The notes: a model not told the origin generated them from the sequence alone. DNA of 64,000 bases from an uncultured bacterium (GCA_937920515.1 CALEUG010000001.1:19404-83403); one strand, 5' to 3'; positions 1 through 11,618 are shown, numbered from the stretch's first letter. Made by a program: numbers and translations.

Positions 1-1
1 A

Positions 2-151
2 AAAGACGGGGTGGAAGAGGTCTGCCTGAGGCTCAGCGAGGCTAAAAAACGTGAGCTTCCCGATATTTCCTGCCCTCAGGCTCTGGCCGGAGAAATAAGG
101 CCCTACCTGAAGATTTTTCGCAACTACTGGAAGGACATACCTGAGATTTAG
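2..151 (+). CDS. 3' end of an unidentified gene (partial)
   Basis: An open frame enters from the left edge and ends at a TAG at 149-151, giving the last 49 residues of a protein that finishes ...YWKDIPEI. The fragment is charged, has two cysteines and no motif I recognise, so I assign no function. The absence of stops up to the edge and the residue composition support a real coding end. The next gene on this strand starts about 350 bases downstream behind its own promoter, so the two are probably not one operon. Confidence 0.6.
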   Translation, partial: KDGVEEVCLRLSEAKKRELPDISCPQALAGEIRPYLKIFRNYWKDIPEI

Positions 152-454
152 GAAGCCGGAGTCTTTTCGGAATGGCAAATAAAAAAAAACTTGCTATACC
201 AGAATCCCCTTAATCCTATCTGCGCAGGCCGCAGGGCTGGCTTCGGCCAGAACATGAAAAGATGGGAACCCGTTAAGGCATCGGAAGCCGGGGCAATGTT
301 CAGAACGCAAAACCGGCCACCTCTTACAAAGCATCAGGCCCGGAAACTTGCTTATTCCCGGGCAAAACGACTGATTAGATGACAGGCGTCATCCAGAATA
401 GACACCTTTTCTTCCGGGAGCGGCCGTTTTCCCCTGTTAATTTGCCCCCAAAAC
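152..454. other. Intergenic region, no gene seen
   Basis: This gap lies between the left-edge gene and the promoter of the FecR-type gene. A 63-codon frame beginning with TTG at 191 has no ribosome binding site and reads as an unlikely basic peptide, so I do not call it. There is a local GC-rich stem (ggctggc ttcg gccag near 236-252) but no recognisable riboswitch or terminator. Confidence 0.5.
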
Positions 455-470
455 TGGCACAAATTATGCA
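455..470 (+). promoter_or_regulatory. Candidate sigma-54 (-24/-12) promoter
   Basis: The sequence TGGCAC-N5-ATGCA gives GG at -24 and GC at -12 with exactly ten bases between them, close to the RpoN consensus TGGCAC-N5-TTGCA. It sits 28 bases before the ATG at 498, which leaves room for a short leader containing the AAAGGAG ribosome binding site (485-491). No enhancer-binding protein gene is visible nearby. The match is to one element only and is untested. Confidence 0.5.
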
Positions 471-497
471 TTAATTTCGGGTGTAAAGGAGCTTAAG

Positions 498-2495
498 ATG
501 AGAAACAAGAGATTTTTCCTGATTGCGGGATTAATTCTACTCCTGGCTTTCTACGCCCCCACCCGGGCCCAGGAACAGCCGCCCCAGGTAGAACAGACCC
601 AGGAAGAAACTAAATATACCAGCGAGTCGATCGGCCGGGTCAGCTTCCTTGAGGGCAAAGCTTTTATCCAGAGAGCGGCCGATATCGGCTACGAGGAAGC
701 CGTGGTCAACGACCCGGTGGCCGAAGGCGACCGCCTGGTGACGTCCGAAGGGCGGATGGAGATTCAGTTCGGCCGTCGAAATTACCTGCGCCTTGATAAC
801 GATACCAAACTGGATATCATGAGCCTGCCCCGCAGGGATAACGACCTGGTAAGATTTCGCGTCTGGTCAGGCCATGTCTATTTCGCCATCAACAACCTCA
901 AGCGGGAAAAGGGAATTGAAATTCATACCCCCGATTCTTCCTTCTATGTCCTGGAAAAGGGCATCTTCAGAATCGACGTGGAAGAAGGCCGCGGCACCGA
1001 AATCCTGGTCTTCAAGGGGCTGGTGGAAGCGGCCGGCGAGCAGAATTCTTACCTGGTGAAGGGCGAGCAGCGCCTGGAAATGGCCGAGGGCCGCTTCTCT
1101 TCCAGGCCTGCTGGTTTCCGCCCGGTGGCTGACGACGGCTTCGACCGCTGGAACCAGGCCCGCGACCAGCAGACCAGCCGCCTCTACGCCAGGCGTTATC
1201 TGCCCGAAGACCTGGCCGAGTATGAAGGCGAGCTCAATCAATACGGCGACTGGGTCTACCTGGCTCCTTACGGTTACGTCTGGGTGCCGCGGGGTGTGGC
1301 CGATGACTGGCGACCCTACTATTACGGCCGCTGGGTCTGGGTGCCTCTGACCGGCTGGACCTGGGTTCCTTACGAGCCCTGGGGCTGGGTGGCTTTCCAC
1401 TACGGGCGCTGGCACTGGGCCGTGGGCCTCGGCTGGTACTGGATTCCCCATTATGCCTGGGGTCCGGCCTGGGTCAGCTGGTGGTGGGACATGGATTATT
1501 TCTGCTGGGCTCCGCTCGGCTGGTACGGATACCCGGTGGTTGTGATCAACAATGTTTTTTACGCCAGGTACGTGGGTCACTACCCGATTCATTCCCGGGC
1601 CCTGGTTGTGGTCAGAAAAGACCAGCTGCGGGCCCGCGACATTTCCCGGGCTGCCCTGCGACCCGAAAACCTCAGAGCGACCAACCTTGAAAATAAGAAG
1701 ATCAGCCTGACCAGCCGGCAACTCCCCTTTCGCCCGGAAGGCTCTAAGCTGACAGTGGAGAAACTGGATGGGAAGCGGGTCCTGGTCAGGCAGGACAGCC
1801 AGGGCACCGGCCTGAAACAGGGTTTGACCGGAACACCTGGAAGAATTTCCGGGAGCAGGGATACGAGCACAGCCAGTCCAGAACGTCTCCGTCCGGCCAC
1901 CAAGACGGGAGAAAAACCGGCTCAGGCTTCAAGCGAAAAGGGAAAAACAATTCAGCCCAAAAACCAGGGCGGAGATAAAAGCTCCACATCGGCCAAACCT
2001 TCAAAAAGCACCCCGGCTTCCGGCAAGGTGACTCCCAGAAAAATTAAAAAAGATGATTCGCCTTCTCCCCTGGCCGCCCGTTCATACAGCCCGGCTGACT
2101 CCGACCGGACCATCAGAACCTATCCTTCGTCCTCGAGCCTGAGCTCCCGTAGCCTCAGCCGGCCGGCGAGCGGCTACAGCTCCGGCTATCTGACGCCGGG
2201 CCAAAGCTACAGCCCGCCTTCAACTGCCCCCGGCAGAAGCTACGGCAGCACTCTATCCAGGTCGTCGACCAGCTCCATAAACGAACACTATTCTCCCTCC
2301 CGCCTCAGCTCGCCCCGCAGCTCAAACCTTTCCAGCACCCGGTCGCATTCCTCGGGCCCCGGCTCCGGTTATTCCAGAATTGGTTCCTCCAGCTCAGGCT
2401 CCTCCAGGATCGGTTCATTTAGCAGAGGTTCCGGCTCCAGCGGTTCGTCGCTCAGCTCTTCGTCAAGGTCAGGCTCAGTCAGCCGCAAGAAATAG
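498..2495 (+). CDS. Secreted FecR-domain protein with Trp/Tyr-rich repeats and Ser-rich tail
   Basis: The 665-residue product starts with a signal peptide ending near ...PTRAQ. Residues about 45-200 form a FecR-like beta domain (GRVSFLEGKA, a central stretch on holding an equilibrium with EGDRLVTSEG, and VFKGLVEA). Residues about 240-360 are extremely rich in W, Y, P and G in short repeated units of the WVYLAPYGYVWVPR type, as in DUF6600-type proteins. From about 430 the chain is low-complexity, Ser/Pro/Lys-rich and probably disordered. FecR domains usually sense or bind at the cell envelope, but no FecI-type sigma factor or TonB receptor adjoins, so a regulatory role is not supported; a cell-surface or envelope structural role is likelier. 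The start is fixed by AAAGGAG six bases before ATG. Confidence 0.8.
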   Translation: MRNKRFFLIAGLILLLAFYAPTRAQEQPPQVEQTQEETKYTSESIGRVSFLEGKAFIQRAADIGYEEAVVNDPVAEGDRLVTSEGRMEIQFGRRNYLRLDNDTKLDIMSLPRRDNDLVRFRVWSGHVYFAINNLKREKGIEIHTPDSSFYVLEKGIFRIDVEEGRGTEILVFKGLVEAAGEQNSYLVKGEQRLEMAEGRFSSRPAGFRPVADDGFDRWNQARDQQTSRLYARRYLPEDLAEYEGELNQYGDWVYLAPYGYVWVPRGVADDWRPYYYGRWVWVPLTGWTWVPYEPWGWVAFHYGRWHWAVGLGWYWIPHYAWGPAWVSWWWDMDYFCWAPLGWYGYPVVVINNVFYARYVGHYPIHSRALVVVRKDQLRARDISRAALRPENLRATNLENKKISLTSRQLPFRPEGSKLTVEKLDGKRVLVRQDSQGTGLKQGLTGTPGRISGSRDTSTASPERLRPATKTGEKPAQASSEKGKTIQPKNQGGDKSSTSAKPSKSTPASGKVTPRKIKKDDSPSPLAARSYSPADSDRTIRTYPSSSSLSSRSLSRPASGYSSGYLTPGQSYSPPSTAPGRSYGSTLSRSSTSSINEHYSPSRLSSPRSSNLSSTRSHSSGPGSGYSRIGSSSSGSSRIGSFSRGSGSSGSSLSSSSRSGSVSRKK

Positions 2496-2893
2496 GACCT
2501 AAGAACCCCGACCAGAGTAAGGTACTTTTTTAAGAATGTCGTGGTTGGGAGGGGGGAAGTCCGGGCTATTGCCTGGCCCGGGACCGGAAGTTCGGGCAGC
2601 AGCTTAAAGGTCCATACCAGAAATCAACTTCCGGATTTTTAGTTTAGCAGTTCTTCTGGCCTGTCAGGGCAGTCGGCAGAACCATCAGGGAACTTACTAC
2701 CAGGTATCAGGCCGGGCTGGCACCCGGAGCTAAAATCCCGTTCTCTCTAACCTTCTGACTTTCAGGCTTTTTCTGAAAATTTAAACCTCTACTTAAAATC
2801 TTTGAATTCTTCAAGACTTTCAGGTATTGCAGCGGGCCTGATTAATATATGAATAAATCTTCATATATTGTCTCACTTTCCCCTGTCCGGCAA
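2496..2893. other. Convergent intergenic region
   Basis: This is the space between two genes whose 3' ends face each other. It contains a GC-rich imperfect hairpin near 2569-2592 without a following T-run, an AT-rich stretch from about 2760, and the perfect inverted repeat annotated separately at 2844-2869. I see no coding frame and no convincing intrinsic terminator. Confidence 0.5.
2844..2869. promoter_or_regulatory. Perfect 10-bp inverted repeat (operator-like)
   Basis: AATATATGAA and TTCATATATT flank a six-base spacer with no mismatch. The inner arms ATATGAA-N6-TTCATAT are identical in sequence and spacing to the inverted repeat embedded in the fucI-type promoter at 20008-20027. Here it lies 24 bases past the PBP1A stop codon in a convergent region with no obvious promoter, so it is either an orphan site for the same regulator or controls an unannotated small transcript. 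Confidence 0.5.
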
Positions 2894-5356
2894 TCAGTCG
2901 CGATCTCCCCTCTCTTCCCGGGCCTTTCGTTCCGAGTAATAATCCAGGACCCGCAGGTGGTCCTGCAGCGAGCAATAGCGGTTGGGCTCGGTTCCGGGCA
3001 GGAAGACTTCCTGGAAGGGATACTTGCAGACGGGCGAGGCCAGCAGCCCGGTCTTGCGGTCTATGGTCACGAAGACCAGGTTGGGCGGAACCTCGAAATC
3101 TTCAATCAGGATGGCTTCCGGGTTGGTTACGGTTCCTGTTTCAGCCCCCGGAGATATTTCAGGATAGGAAGCGACAAATTCTTTCTTCTTTTCTTCAATC
3201 ACCCGGGCGAAGAAATCACGCCAGACAGGCAGGGCCACCACTGCCCCGGACTGCCGGTTGCCAAGGCTTATCTTGGTGTCATAACCCACCCAGACCCCGG
3301 CGCACAGCGAGGGCGAAAAACCGATGAACCAGGCATCGGTGAACTTGTTGGTGGTGCCGGTCTTGCCCCCCAGCGGCCAGTTGAGCGATGCGGCTGCGGC
3401 CGCCGTTCCCCTCTGGACAACGCCCTGCAGCAGGTAGGTCATCATGTAGGCAATCTGGGGTGAAATGACTTCTTCGGTCTGGGGCAGGTTTTCCTCCAGG
3501 ACGTTGCCGTCTTTATCCTCAATCCTGACGATAAAATAGGGCCGGGCCCTCAGCCCCTTGTTGGGAAAAACGCTGAAGGCCGAGACCAGCTCCTGCAGGG
3601 TGACCTCGAAGGCTCCCAGGGCCAGCGACAGGTAGGGGTAAATGGTGGAAGTCAGTCCGAACTTGCGGCAATATTCAACGCCCACCTGGGGCGAAATGTA
3701 ATCCAGCAGCTTGGCCGTGACCACGTTCCTGGACCCCTCCAGCCCGGACCTCAGGGTTACCGCCCCGTGATACTCGCCGTCATAATTTTTCGGCGACCAG
3801 GGGTTGCCGGTCCACCTGTCTACGAAGTTGGTCGGCTCATCGACGATGACACTGGCCGGGGTGAACCCCTTTTCCAGGGCAGCTGTGTAGAATATCGGCT
3901 TGATGGCCGAACCGGTCTGGCGCAGGGCCTGGGTGGCCCGGTTGAACTGGCTGCGCTTGAAGGAATAACCGCCGACCATGGCCTTGATCTGGCCGGTGGC
4001 CACGTCGACGGCAATAAAGGCTCCCTCTACCGCCGGTTCCTGGTCCAGATTGACCCGGGCCATCTTGGTAGCTTCATCCACTGACTGCACTTCAACCAGG
4101 ATGACATCCCCTGGCTTTATCAGCTCGTTCAGGTAGCGCGCCCTGGTCCACTCAATGCCCTTGCTGGTCATCAGGCCGGTATAATTTTTAAGCCTGACCC
4201 TGGCTTCGGTCTTCCCGGCTTCCAGGACGATGGCCTGTTCCGTCTTCCCCGGGACGGGGGCCAGGCTGTCCCAGTCGTCAAGCCAGATTTTTTCCAGGTC
4301 GCTTTTGCCCTCAGCCAGCAGGTTGCGCTTGTCCTTTCGCCAGCCGTTCTTCTTATCCTGAACTCGCAGGCCGCGGCCGAGCGCTTCCTCGGCATATTTC
4401 TGGTAGTTAGAGTTAAGAGTGGTGTAAATTTTCAGGCCACCGCGGTAGAGGGCATCGTCGCCGTACTTGCGCTCAATATATTTTCTGACTTCCTCGTAAA
4501 AGTAGGAGCCGGCTTCAGCCGTCTGCCTCCGCAGTGGCAGGACTTCAAGTGGCTGCTTCTTCAATTCCTCCGCCTGCTGCCGGCTGATGAATCCCTCTTC
4601 GGCCAGGCGGTTCAGAACGTGGTTGCGGCGGTTGAGTGTTACCTTAGGATTATTGTATGGAGAATATATGGCCGGACCACGAAAGATACCGGCCAGCAGG
4701 GCCGCCTCGGACAGAGTTAATTCCGTGACACTCTTGCCGAAATAGAGCTGGGCTGCCGATTCCACTCCCCACGTTCCATGGCCCAGGTAAAACTGGTTGC
4801 AGTAAAGTTCCAGGATTTTTTCCTTGGTATAACGTCGCTCAATTTCCATGGCCACGAACATTTCCTTGAGCTTGCGGCGGATGGTCTGCTGGGGATAGAG
4901 AAAAAGGCTCCGGGCTAACTGCTGGGTGATGGTGCTACCCCCATGAAGCCGGCTTTTGCCCAGGATTATCCTGTATAAATCTTCCTTCAGTGCTCTCAGG
5001 ATGCCCCGGTAATCTATGCCCCGGTGGGCAAAAAACCTCGGGTCCTCGGTGGCGATGATGGCCTGTTTAAGGGTTTCGGGAATCTTTTCGTAGGGGATCT
5101 GAATTCTTCTTTCGGCCGCAAACTCTTTGGTCGGCTGGCCGTCGTCGGCATAGACCACTGAAATTATTTTTGGCTTGATCTGTTCCAGCTCCCCGACATC
5201 AGGCAGGTTTTCCCTTATGGCCAGGTAAGCCCCGAACATTCCACCCAGGGCCAGGGCCACCAGGAGCAGCAGCGAAAGCAGAAGTCCGCTTACAATTTTC
5301 TTCCGGTTGAAGGGTGGAACCCTGATCTTGAAAACGATTTTTTTTCTTTCGGGCAT
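2894..5356 (-). CDS. mrcA: Penicillin-binding protein 1A (bifunctional glycosyltransferase/transpeptidase)
   Basis: A class A PBP of 820 residues that polymerises lipid II and cross-links peptidoglycan at the inner membrane. A short cytoplasmic N-terminus is followed by one membrane segment (about 23-47). The GT51 domain carries the catalytic Glu104 in TEDPRFFAHRGID and the GGSTITQQLARS motif. The transpeptidase domain has the nucleophile Ser483 in TGSAIKP, an SRN motif (GSRNVVTA), and KTGTT at 665-669. Length and motif order match typical PBP1A. ATG start at 5356; the leader on this strand is about 280 bases. tmk lies upstream on the same strand but is too far away to imply tight coupling. 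Confidence 0.95.
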   Translation of the reverse strand: MPERKKIVFKIRVPPFNRKKIVSGLLLSLLLLVALALGGMFGAYLAIRENLPDVGELEQIKPKIISVVYADDGQPTKEFAAERRIQIPYEKIPETLKQAIIATEDPRFFAHRGIDYRGILRALKEDLYRIILGKSRLHGGSTITQQLARSLFLYPQQTIRRKLKEMFVAMEIERRYTKEKILELYCNQFYLGHGTWGVESAAQLYFGKSVTELTLSEAALLAGIFRGPAIYSPYNNPKVTLNRRNHVLNRLAEEGFISRQQAEELKKQPLEVLPLRRQTAEAGSYFYEEVRKYIERKYGDDALYRGGLKIYTTLNSNYQKYAEEALGRGLRVQDKKNGWRKDKRNLLAEGKSDLEKIWLDDWDSLAPVPGKTEQAIVLEAGKTEARVRLKNYTGLMTSKGIEWTRARYLNELIKPGDVILVEVQSVDEATKMARVNLDQEPAVEGAFIAVDVATGQIKAMVGGYSFKRSQFNRATQALRQTGSAIKPIFYTAALEKGFTPASVIVDEPTNFVDRWTGNPWSPKNYDGEYHGAVTLRSGLEGSRNVVTAKLLDYISPQVGVEYCRKFGLTSTIYPYLSLALGAFEVTLQELVSAFSVFPNKGLRARPYFIVRIEDKDGNVLEENLPQTEEVISPQIAYMMTYLLQGVVQRGTAAAAASLNWPLGGKTGTTNKFTDAWFIGFSPSLCAGVWVGYDTKISLGNRQSGAVVALPVWRDFFARVIEEKKKEFVASYPEISPGAETGTVTNPEAILIEDFEVPPNLVFVTIDRKTGLLASPVCKYPFQEVFLPGTEPNRYCSLQDHLRVLDYYSERKAREERGDRD

Positions 5357-5642
5357 CTTAGTCCAGTCTGAAACTTATAACTGCCAGCAAGAAAAATAAT
5401 ATATCAGATTAAAGGGTAAAAAAACAATGCCTGCCGGCTTATGCTGGCCTATTTGCTATTTGTTTCCTTGATAGCTCAGATGGCTCAGGTGTCCTGTCAA
5501 GGCGCGACACCTCCCGGGCTCGCTCCGCCCATTCCTTCGTGGGAAACACTTGAGCTACGGGTCTACGGGTGCAGGAGACAGACACCAGACCGCCCTCCGG
5601 CAATCGTTGTTGCCAATAACATTAAAAGATAAACAGCCCCGC

Positions 5643-6281
5643 TTATTTTAGCTCAGGGAATTTCTTCAGAAAATGCGACCAGATTTTCCGGTGAATGACC
5701 GCGGGGGCGGGTCGGCCGTCGACCACCAGGCACTGCGGGTCCCGGAAAGAAAGGAAAATTTTCCGGACCTGTTTAAGATATTCTTTTTCCTCAAAATGCC
5801 CGTAAATGACCGGCCTGTCCTTGATCCGGCGCAGCCCGGTGGAGACCGGGACATCCAGGATGAAAACCAGGTCGGGGACGACAGCAAATCTCAGCTGCCG
5901 GCGCCAGATTTCTTCCAGCGGCAGCCCGCGGGCCCCCTGGTAAGCCAGGGTTGAATAATAATAACGGTCCAGGATTACTGTCTTTCCGGCTTTGAGGGCG
6001 GGCCTGATGTTTTTTGACACGTTCTCTTTCCGGTCCCTGATAAAAAGTTCCAGTTCTTCTTCGGGAGTGATCGAGCCGCTGGTCAGCGAGAGCTCCCTTA
6101 TCTTTTGTCCCCATTTTCCCCCGGTGGGTTCCCTCAGTGTAACCACCTCCAGACCCCGGCGGCGCAGCCGCCTGGCCAGAAGTTCTACCTGGGTGGACTT
6201 GCCGGAACCGTCGATTCCCTCGAAGACGATAAACAGCCCACTTCCCGTCTTTTTCCCTTTCAGCCGGTTTTTTTCTTTCAT
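5643..6281 (-). CDS. tmk: Thymidylate kinase
   Basis: A 212-residue P-loop kinase that converts dTMP to dTDP in the cytoplasm. The Walker A loop is EGIDGSGKST near residues 21-30, the DRYYYSTLAYQG motif matches the dTMP-binding DR/Y-S signature, and a LID region follows around RIKDRPVIYG. The N-terminus has about 15 extra basic residues before the core strand. No strong ribosome binding site precedes the ATG, so the start is less certain than the identity. The next gene on the right runs the opposite way. Confidence 0.93.
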   Translation of the reverse strand: MKEKNRLKGKKTGSGLFIVFEGIDGSGKSTQVELLARRLRRRGLEVVTLREPTGGKWGQKIRELSLTSGSITPEEELELFIRDRKENVSKNIRPALKAGKTVILDRYYYSTLAYQGARGLPLEEIWRRQLRFAVVPDLVFILDVPVSTGLRRIKDRPVIYGHFEEKEYLKQVRKIFLSFRDPQCLVVDGRPAPAVIHRKIWSHFLKKFPELK

Positions 6282-6441
6282 GACACCATTCTCATTGTTC
6301 TCCTATCTTACCGGCTAAACCCGGCCAATGCAACCATCCCTCTGGTCTTCTGGTTATTCTATAAACCAGGCCAGGAGCCTGGATTCGTTGAATTTTCTTA
6401 CCGGTTATGTTAATTTTAATTATCTCCGAGGGAGGCCTATC

Positions 6442-7959
6442 ATGAAGAAATACCTTTGGATCGGCGCCATAAGTTTTCTGGCTGGCTTTCTGCTGGCCGG
6501 CTACTTTCTCCTTTTACCTGAAAAGCCGGCTCCGGTCACAAATTCAAATAAACCGGGCCCGGCCCTGAACAATCACCTGCTGGCAGCTGAAAGGAGCCTT
6601 CCAGCTCCAGAATTTTTCTCCGGCCAGGATTTTGTTCGGGTTGTAGAAAAGGTCGGCCCGGCCGTGGTCAGGGTGGTGACCGAGAGAGTGGAACAGGTTC
6701 GGTCCTTCGGTTTCGACGAGGACTGGCCGTTCCAGGATTTCTGGGACAGGTTCTTCGGCGCTCCGCCCCGGTCTCGCGATCGTCAGCCGCGTGAATTTCG
6801 TTCCCAGGCTGAAGGTTCGGGTTTCTTCATCTCCCCCGATGGATACATTCTGACCAACAACCACATAGTCGAAAAGTCTGTCAAGGTGAGTGTCACCACC
6901 ATTGAAGGTAAAGACTACGAAGCCAAGATTGTCGGCCGGGATGCAGCCACCGACCTGGCCCTGCTCAAGGTTGAGGGCAAGAATTTTCCCTATGCCGTCC
7001 TGGGCGATTCCTCGGCCATCAAGGTGGGCGAATGGGTTCTGGCCATAGGTAACCCCTTCGGAATGGAACACACGGTAACCGCCGGAATAATCAGCGCCAA
7101 GGGACGACAGCTGGGGCTGGGGGCCAACACCCCGACCTACCAGGACTTTATCCAGACTGATGCCGCCATCAACCGCGGCAACAGCGGTGGCCCGCTGATC
7201 AACCTTAAAGGCGAGGTTATCGGCATCAACAGCAACATCCTGACCCCGAGCGGCGGCAACATCGGCATCGGCTTTGCCATCCCCTCCGACCTGGCCAAGA
7301 AGGTTGTGGCCCAGCTCAAAGAAAAAGGACGGGTGGTCCGGGGCCGCCTCGGCCTGCGCGGTACCGACATCACCGAATCGATGAAGAAGCAATTTAACCT
7401 CAGGGTCAACAAGGGCGTAATCATTTCCCAGGTAGAACCCGAGGGCCCGGCCGAGAAAGCCGGACTCAAAAAATACGACGTCATCGTGGAAATCAACGGC
7501 CAACCGGTGGAAAGCTGGAAGGACCTCAGGTTCAAGGTGGCTGACCTGCAACCCGGCGACCTGGTGACCATCAAGATTGTCCGCGACGGCAAGGAAATGA
7601 CCGTCAAGGCCCGGCTGGATGAGCTGGAACCGGAACAGGCTCCCGGTCCCAAAGAAAGCCTGGACAAGGATGTCGGCCTGGGTCTAACGGCCATTACCCC
7701 ATCGCTGGCCAGGCGCTACGGCCTGAGCACCACTGAGGGCCTGCTGGTCACCGAGGTCCGGCAGTTCAGTCCGGCCGCCAGGGCCGGACTTCAGACCGGC
7801 GACATCATTCTGGAGGTCAACCGGGTCAAGGTCAGCTCGGTCAAGGAATTTCAGGACATCCTGAAAAAGACCGAGTCCGGGGAGGAGATCATACTGTTAG
7901 TGCGCCGCGAAAGCGACGGTGAAAAGATAGACTTTATCGTCACCCTGAGAGTACCCTGA
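6442..7959 (+). CDS. htrA: Do/DegP-family periplasmic serine protease (HtrA)
   Basis: A 505-residue envelope protease/chaperone. One N-terminal hydrophobic segment (KKYLWIGAISFLAGFLLAG) anchors or exports it. The trypsin-like domain has the full catalytic triad: His141 (LTNNHIV), Asp171 (ATDLALL) and Ser248 (GNSGGP). Two PDZ domains follow (about 305-395 and 415-500), as in DegP/DegQ. The frame remains open upstream to 6328, but the ATG at 6442 follows GAGGGAGG and begins a normal signal anchor, so I chose it. Its stop overlaps the dapF-type start (TGATG), indicating translational coupling. No extended LA loop region stands out. Confidence 0.93.
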   Translation: MKKYLWIGAISFLAGFLLAGYFLLLPEKPAPVTNSNKPGPALNNHLLAAERSLPAPEFFSGQDFVRVVEKVGPAVVRVVTERVEQVRSFGFDEDWPFQDFWDRFFGAPPRSRDRQPREFRSQAEGSGFFISPDGYILTNNHIVEKSVKVSVTTIEGKDYEAKIVGRDAATDLALLKVEGKNFPYAVLGDSSAIKVGEWVLAIGNPFGMEHTVTAGIISAKGRQLGLGANTPTYQDFIQTDAAINRGNSGGPLINLKGEVIGINSNILTPSGGNIGIGFAIPSDLAKKVVAQLKEKGRVVRGRLGLRGTDITESMKKQFNLRVNKGVIISQVEPEGPAEKAGLKKYDVIVEINGQPVESWKDLRFKVADLQPGDLVTIKIVRDGKEMTVKARLDELEPEQAPGPKESLDKDVGLGLTAITPSLARRYGLSTTEGLLVTEVRQFSPAARAGLQTGDIILEVNRVKVSSVKEFQDILKKTESGEEIILLVRRESDGEKIDFIVTLRVP

Positions 7960-8807
7960 TGCAGTTCGCCAAACTTCACGCCCTGGGCAATGATTTCCTG
8001 GTGGTAGATGATCCGGCCCGGGTGGATGAAGCCGACCTGCCGGTAATATCCAGGCAGATGTGCGAGCGTCATACCGGCGTGGGGGCCGACGGAATTATAA
8101 TCCTGAAGCCCCCGCACAATCATCCCCTGCGTTTTGGCTTTCGCATCTTTAACGCCGACGGCTCCGAGGCCGAAATTTCGGGAAACGGTTTGCGCTGCGC
8201 CTCGGCTTACCTCTTCTACCGCCAACGGGTAAAGGGAACAAACGTCTTCTTTGAAACAGTGGCCGGAGAACGTGGCTGTCAGCTGGTGAAACGCGAAGGG
8301 AACCTGTTTGAGCTCAGAACTGAAATGGGCGAACCCCGATTCTCTTCCCGGGACATTCCCTTTGACGACGGCCAGGAGCATGAGCACATAATTGATTATC
8401 CACTGTCCATAAATCGCAGGGTCTACCACATCACCTGCGTTTCAGTCGGCAATCCCCACTGCGGCATCTTCGTGGAAAGGTTCTTCCCGGCCAGGATAGA
8501 GTGGCACCAGGTGGGCCAGGAACTGGAACATCATCCTTTCTTCCCCCACCGAACCAACGTTGAATTCATCCGGGTCCTTAACCGCCAGGAAATAGAGGTC
8601 CTGTTCTGGGAAAGGGGCGTGGGCGAAACCCTGAGCTCGGGCAGCGGTTCCTGCGCCGCGGCCGTGGCCGCCATACTCAAGGGCCTGACCGAAAGAAAAG
8701 TCCGGGTCTGGACCAGCATGGGCTCGCTGCTGGTGGAATGGGAAAAGGACCGGATTTTCCAGACCGGTCCGGCCCAGCTGGTATTCGAAGGCAATTTCCT
8801 GGTCTGA
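7959..8807 (+). CDS. dapF: Diaminopimelate epimerase family protein with Ser at both catalytic Cys positions
   Basis: At 282 residues it aligns along its whole length with DapF, which interconverts LL- and meso-diaminopimelate for lysine and peptidoglycan synthesis. Conserved landmarks include LHALGNDF at the N-terminus, FNADGSE, VGNPHC, and ERGVGET. In E. coli the two acid/base residues are Cys73 (QCGNGARC) and Cys217 (QACGSGACA). Here the corresponding positions are Ser74 (ISGNGLRC) and Ser227 (LSSGSGSCA), while the rest of both motifs is intact. The canonical two-cysteine mechanism cannot operate unchanged. It may be a slower epimerase, a related racemase, or a proton-transfer variant typical of some lineages. 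Translationally coupled to htrA. Confidence 0.85.
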   Translation: MQFAKLHALGNDFLVVDDPARVDEADLPVISRQMCERHTGVGADGIIILKPPHNHPLRFGFRIFNADGSEAEISGNGLRCASAYLFYRQRVKGTNVFFETVAGERGCQLVKREGNLFELRTEMGEPRFSSRDIPFDDGQEHEHIIDYPLSINRRVYHITCVSVGNPHCGIFVERFFPARIEWHQVGQELEHHPFFPHRTNVEFIRVLNRQEIEVLFWERGVGETLSSGSGSCAAAVAAILKGLTERKVRVWTSMGSLLVEWEKDRIFQTGPAQLVFEGNFLV

Positions 8808-9156
8808 AAAAACCAGATTTTATACGGTCCCGGGGCAGGATTCTGCCTCCGGGTGAGTCCAACTCTCTGCCCGGACACTATCAACCAGTTTGGGAACTGC
8901 CAAGATGGCGGGGAATTATCGAGGAATAGAACGCAAAACATAAAGAAGCAAAAGCGGAGGCAACTTAAAAAAAGATCGGCCTTATTTTCGGGCTACCCGT
9001 CGTCCCAGACCTCCCCGGTCTCCATTCAGAACCGTTTCTGGCTGGCCTTTAGGTTATCATGACCATTGAAGAAGATTCGCCTTTCAGTAAGCTACAGCCC
9101 TGAGCTTAGAAAAATTCTTCAACATTTATGGACATACCGGTCCCGGCTCTGGCAGT
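8808..9156. other. Convergent intergenic region with a GC hairpin
   Basis: It lies between the dapF-type gene and lon, whose 3' ends face each other. A ten-pair hairpin with one bulged T spans 8829-8853 (CCCGGGGCAG / CTGCC-T-CCGGG, loop gatt), just after the dapF stop codon. It could terminate transcription, but no T-run follows on either strand. Nothing else is recognisable. Confidence 0.45.
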
Positions 9157-11616
<2,460 letters not shown>

Positions 11617-11618
11617 CT

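Noticed and set aside
191..382. 63-codon frame starting with TTG before the FecR-type gene
   Set aside because: No ribosome binding site, and its composition looks like random translation.
5461..5557. tRNA-like pattern (TAGCTCAG, TGTTTCC/GGAAACA ends) in the leader of the PBP1A gene
   Set aside because: No T-arm with TTCRANY and no proper anticodon arm; TAGCTCA/TGAGCTA crosses the end pairing, so the helices cannot form together as a cloverleaf. It may still be a structured leader, but I cannot support an RNA gene.
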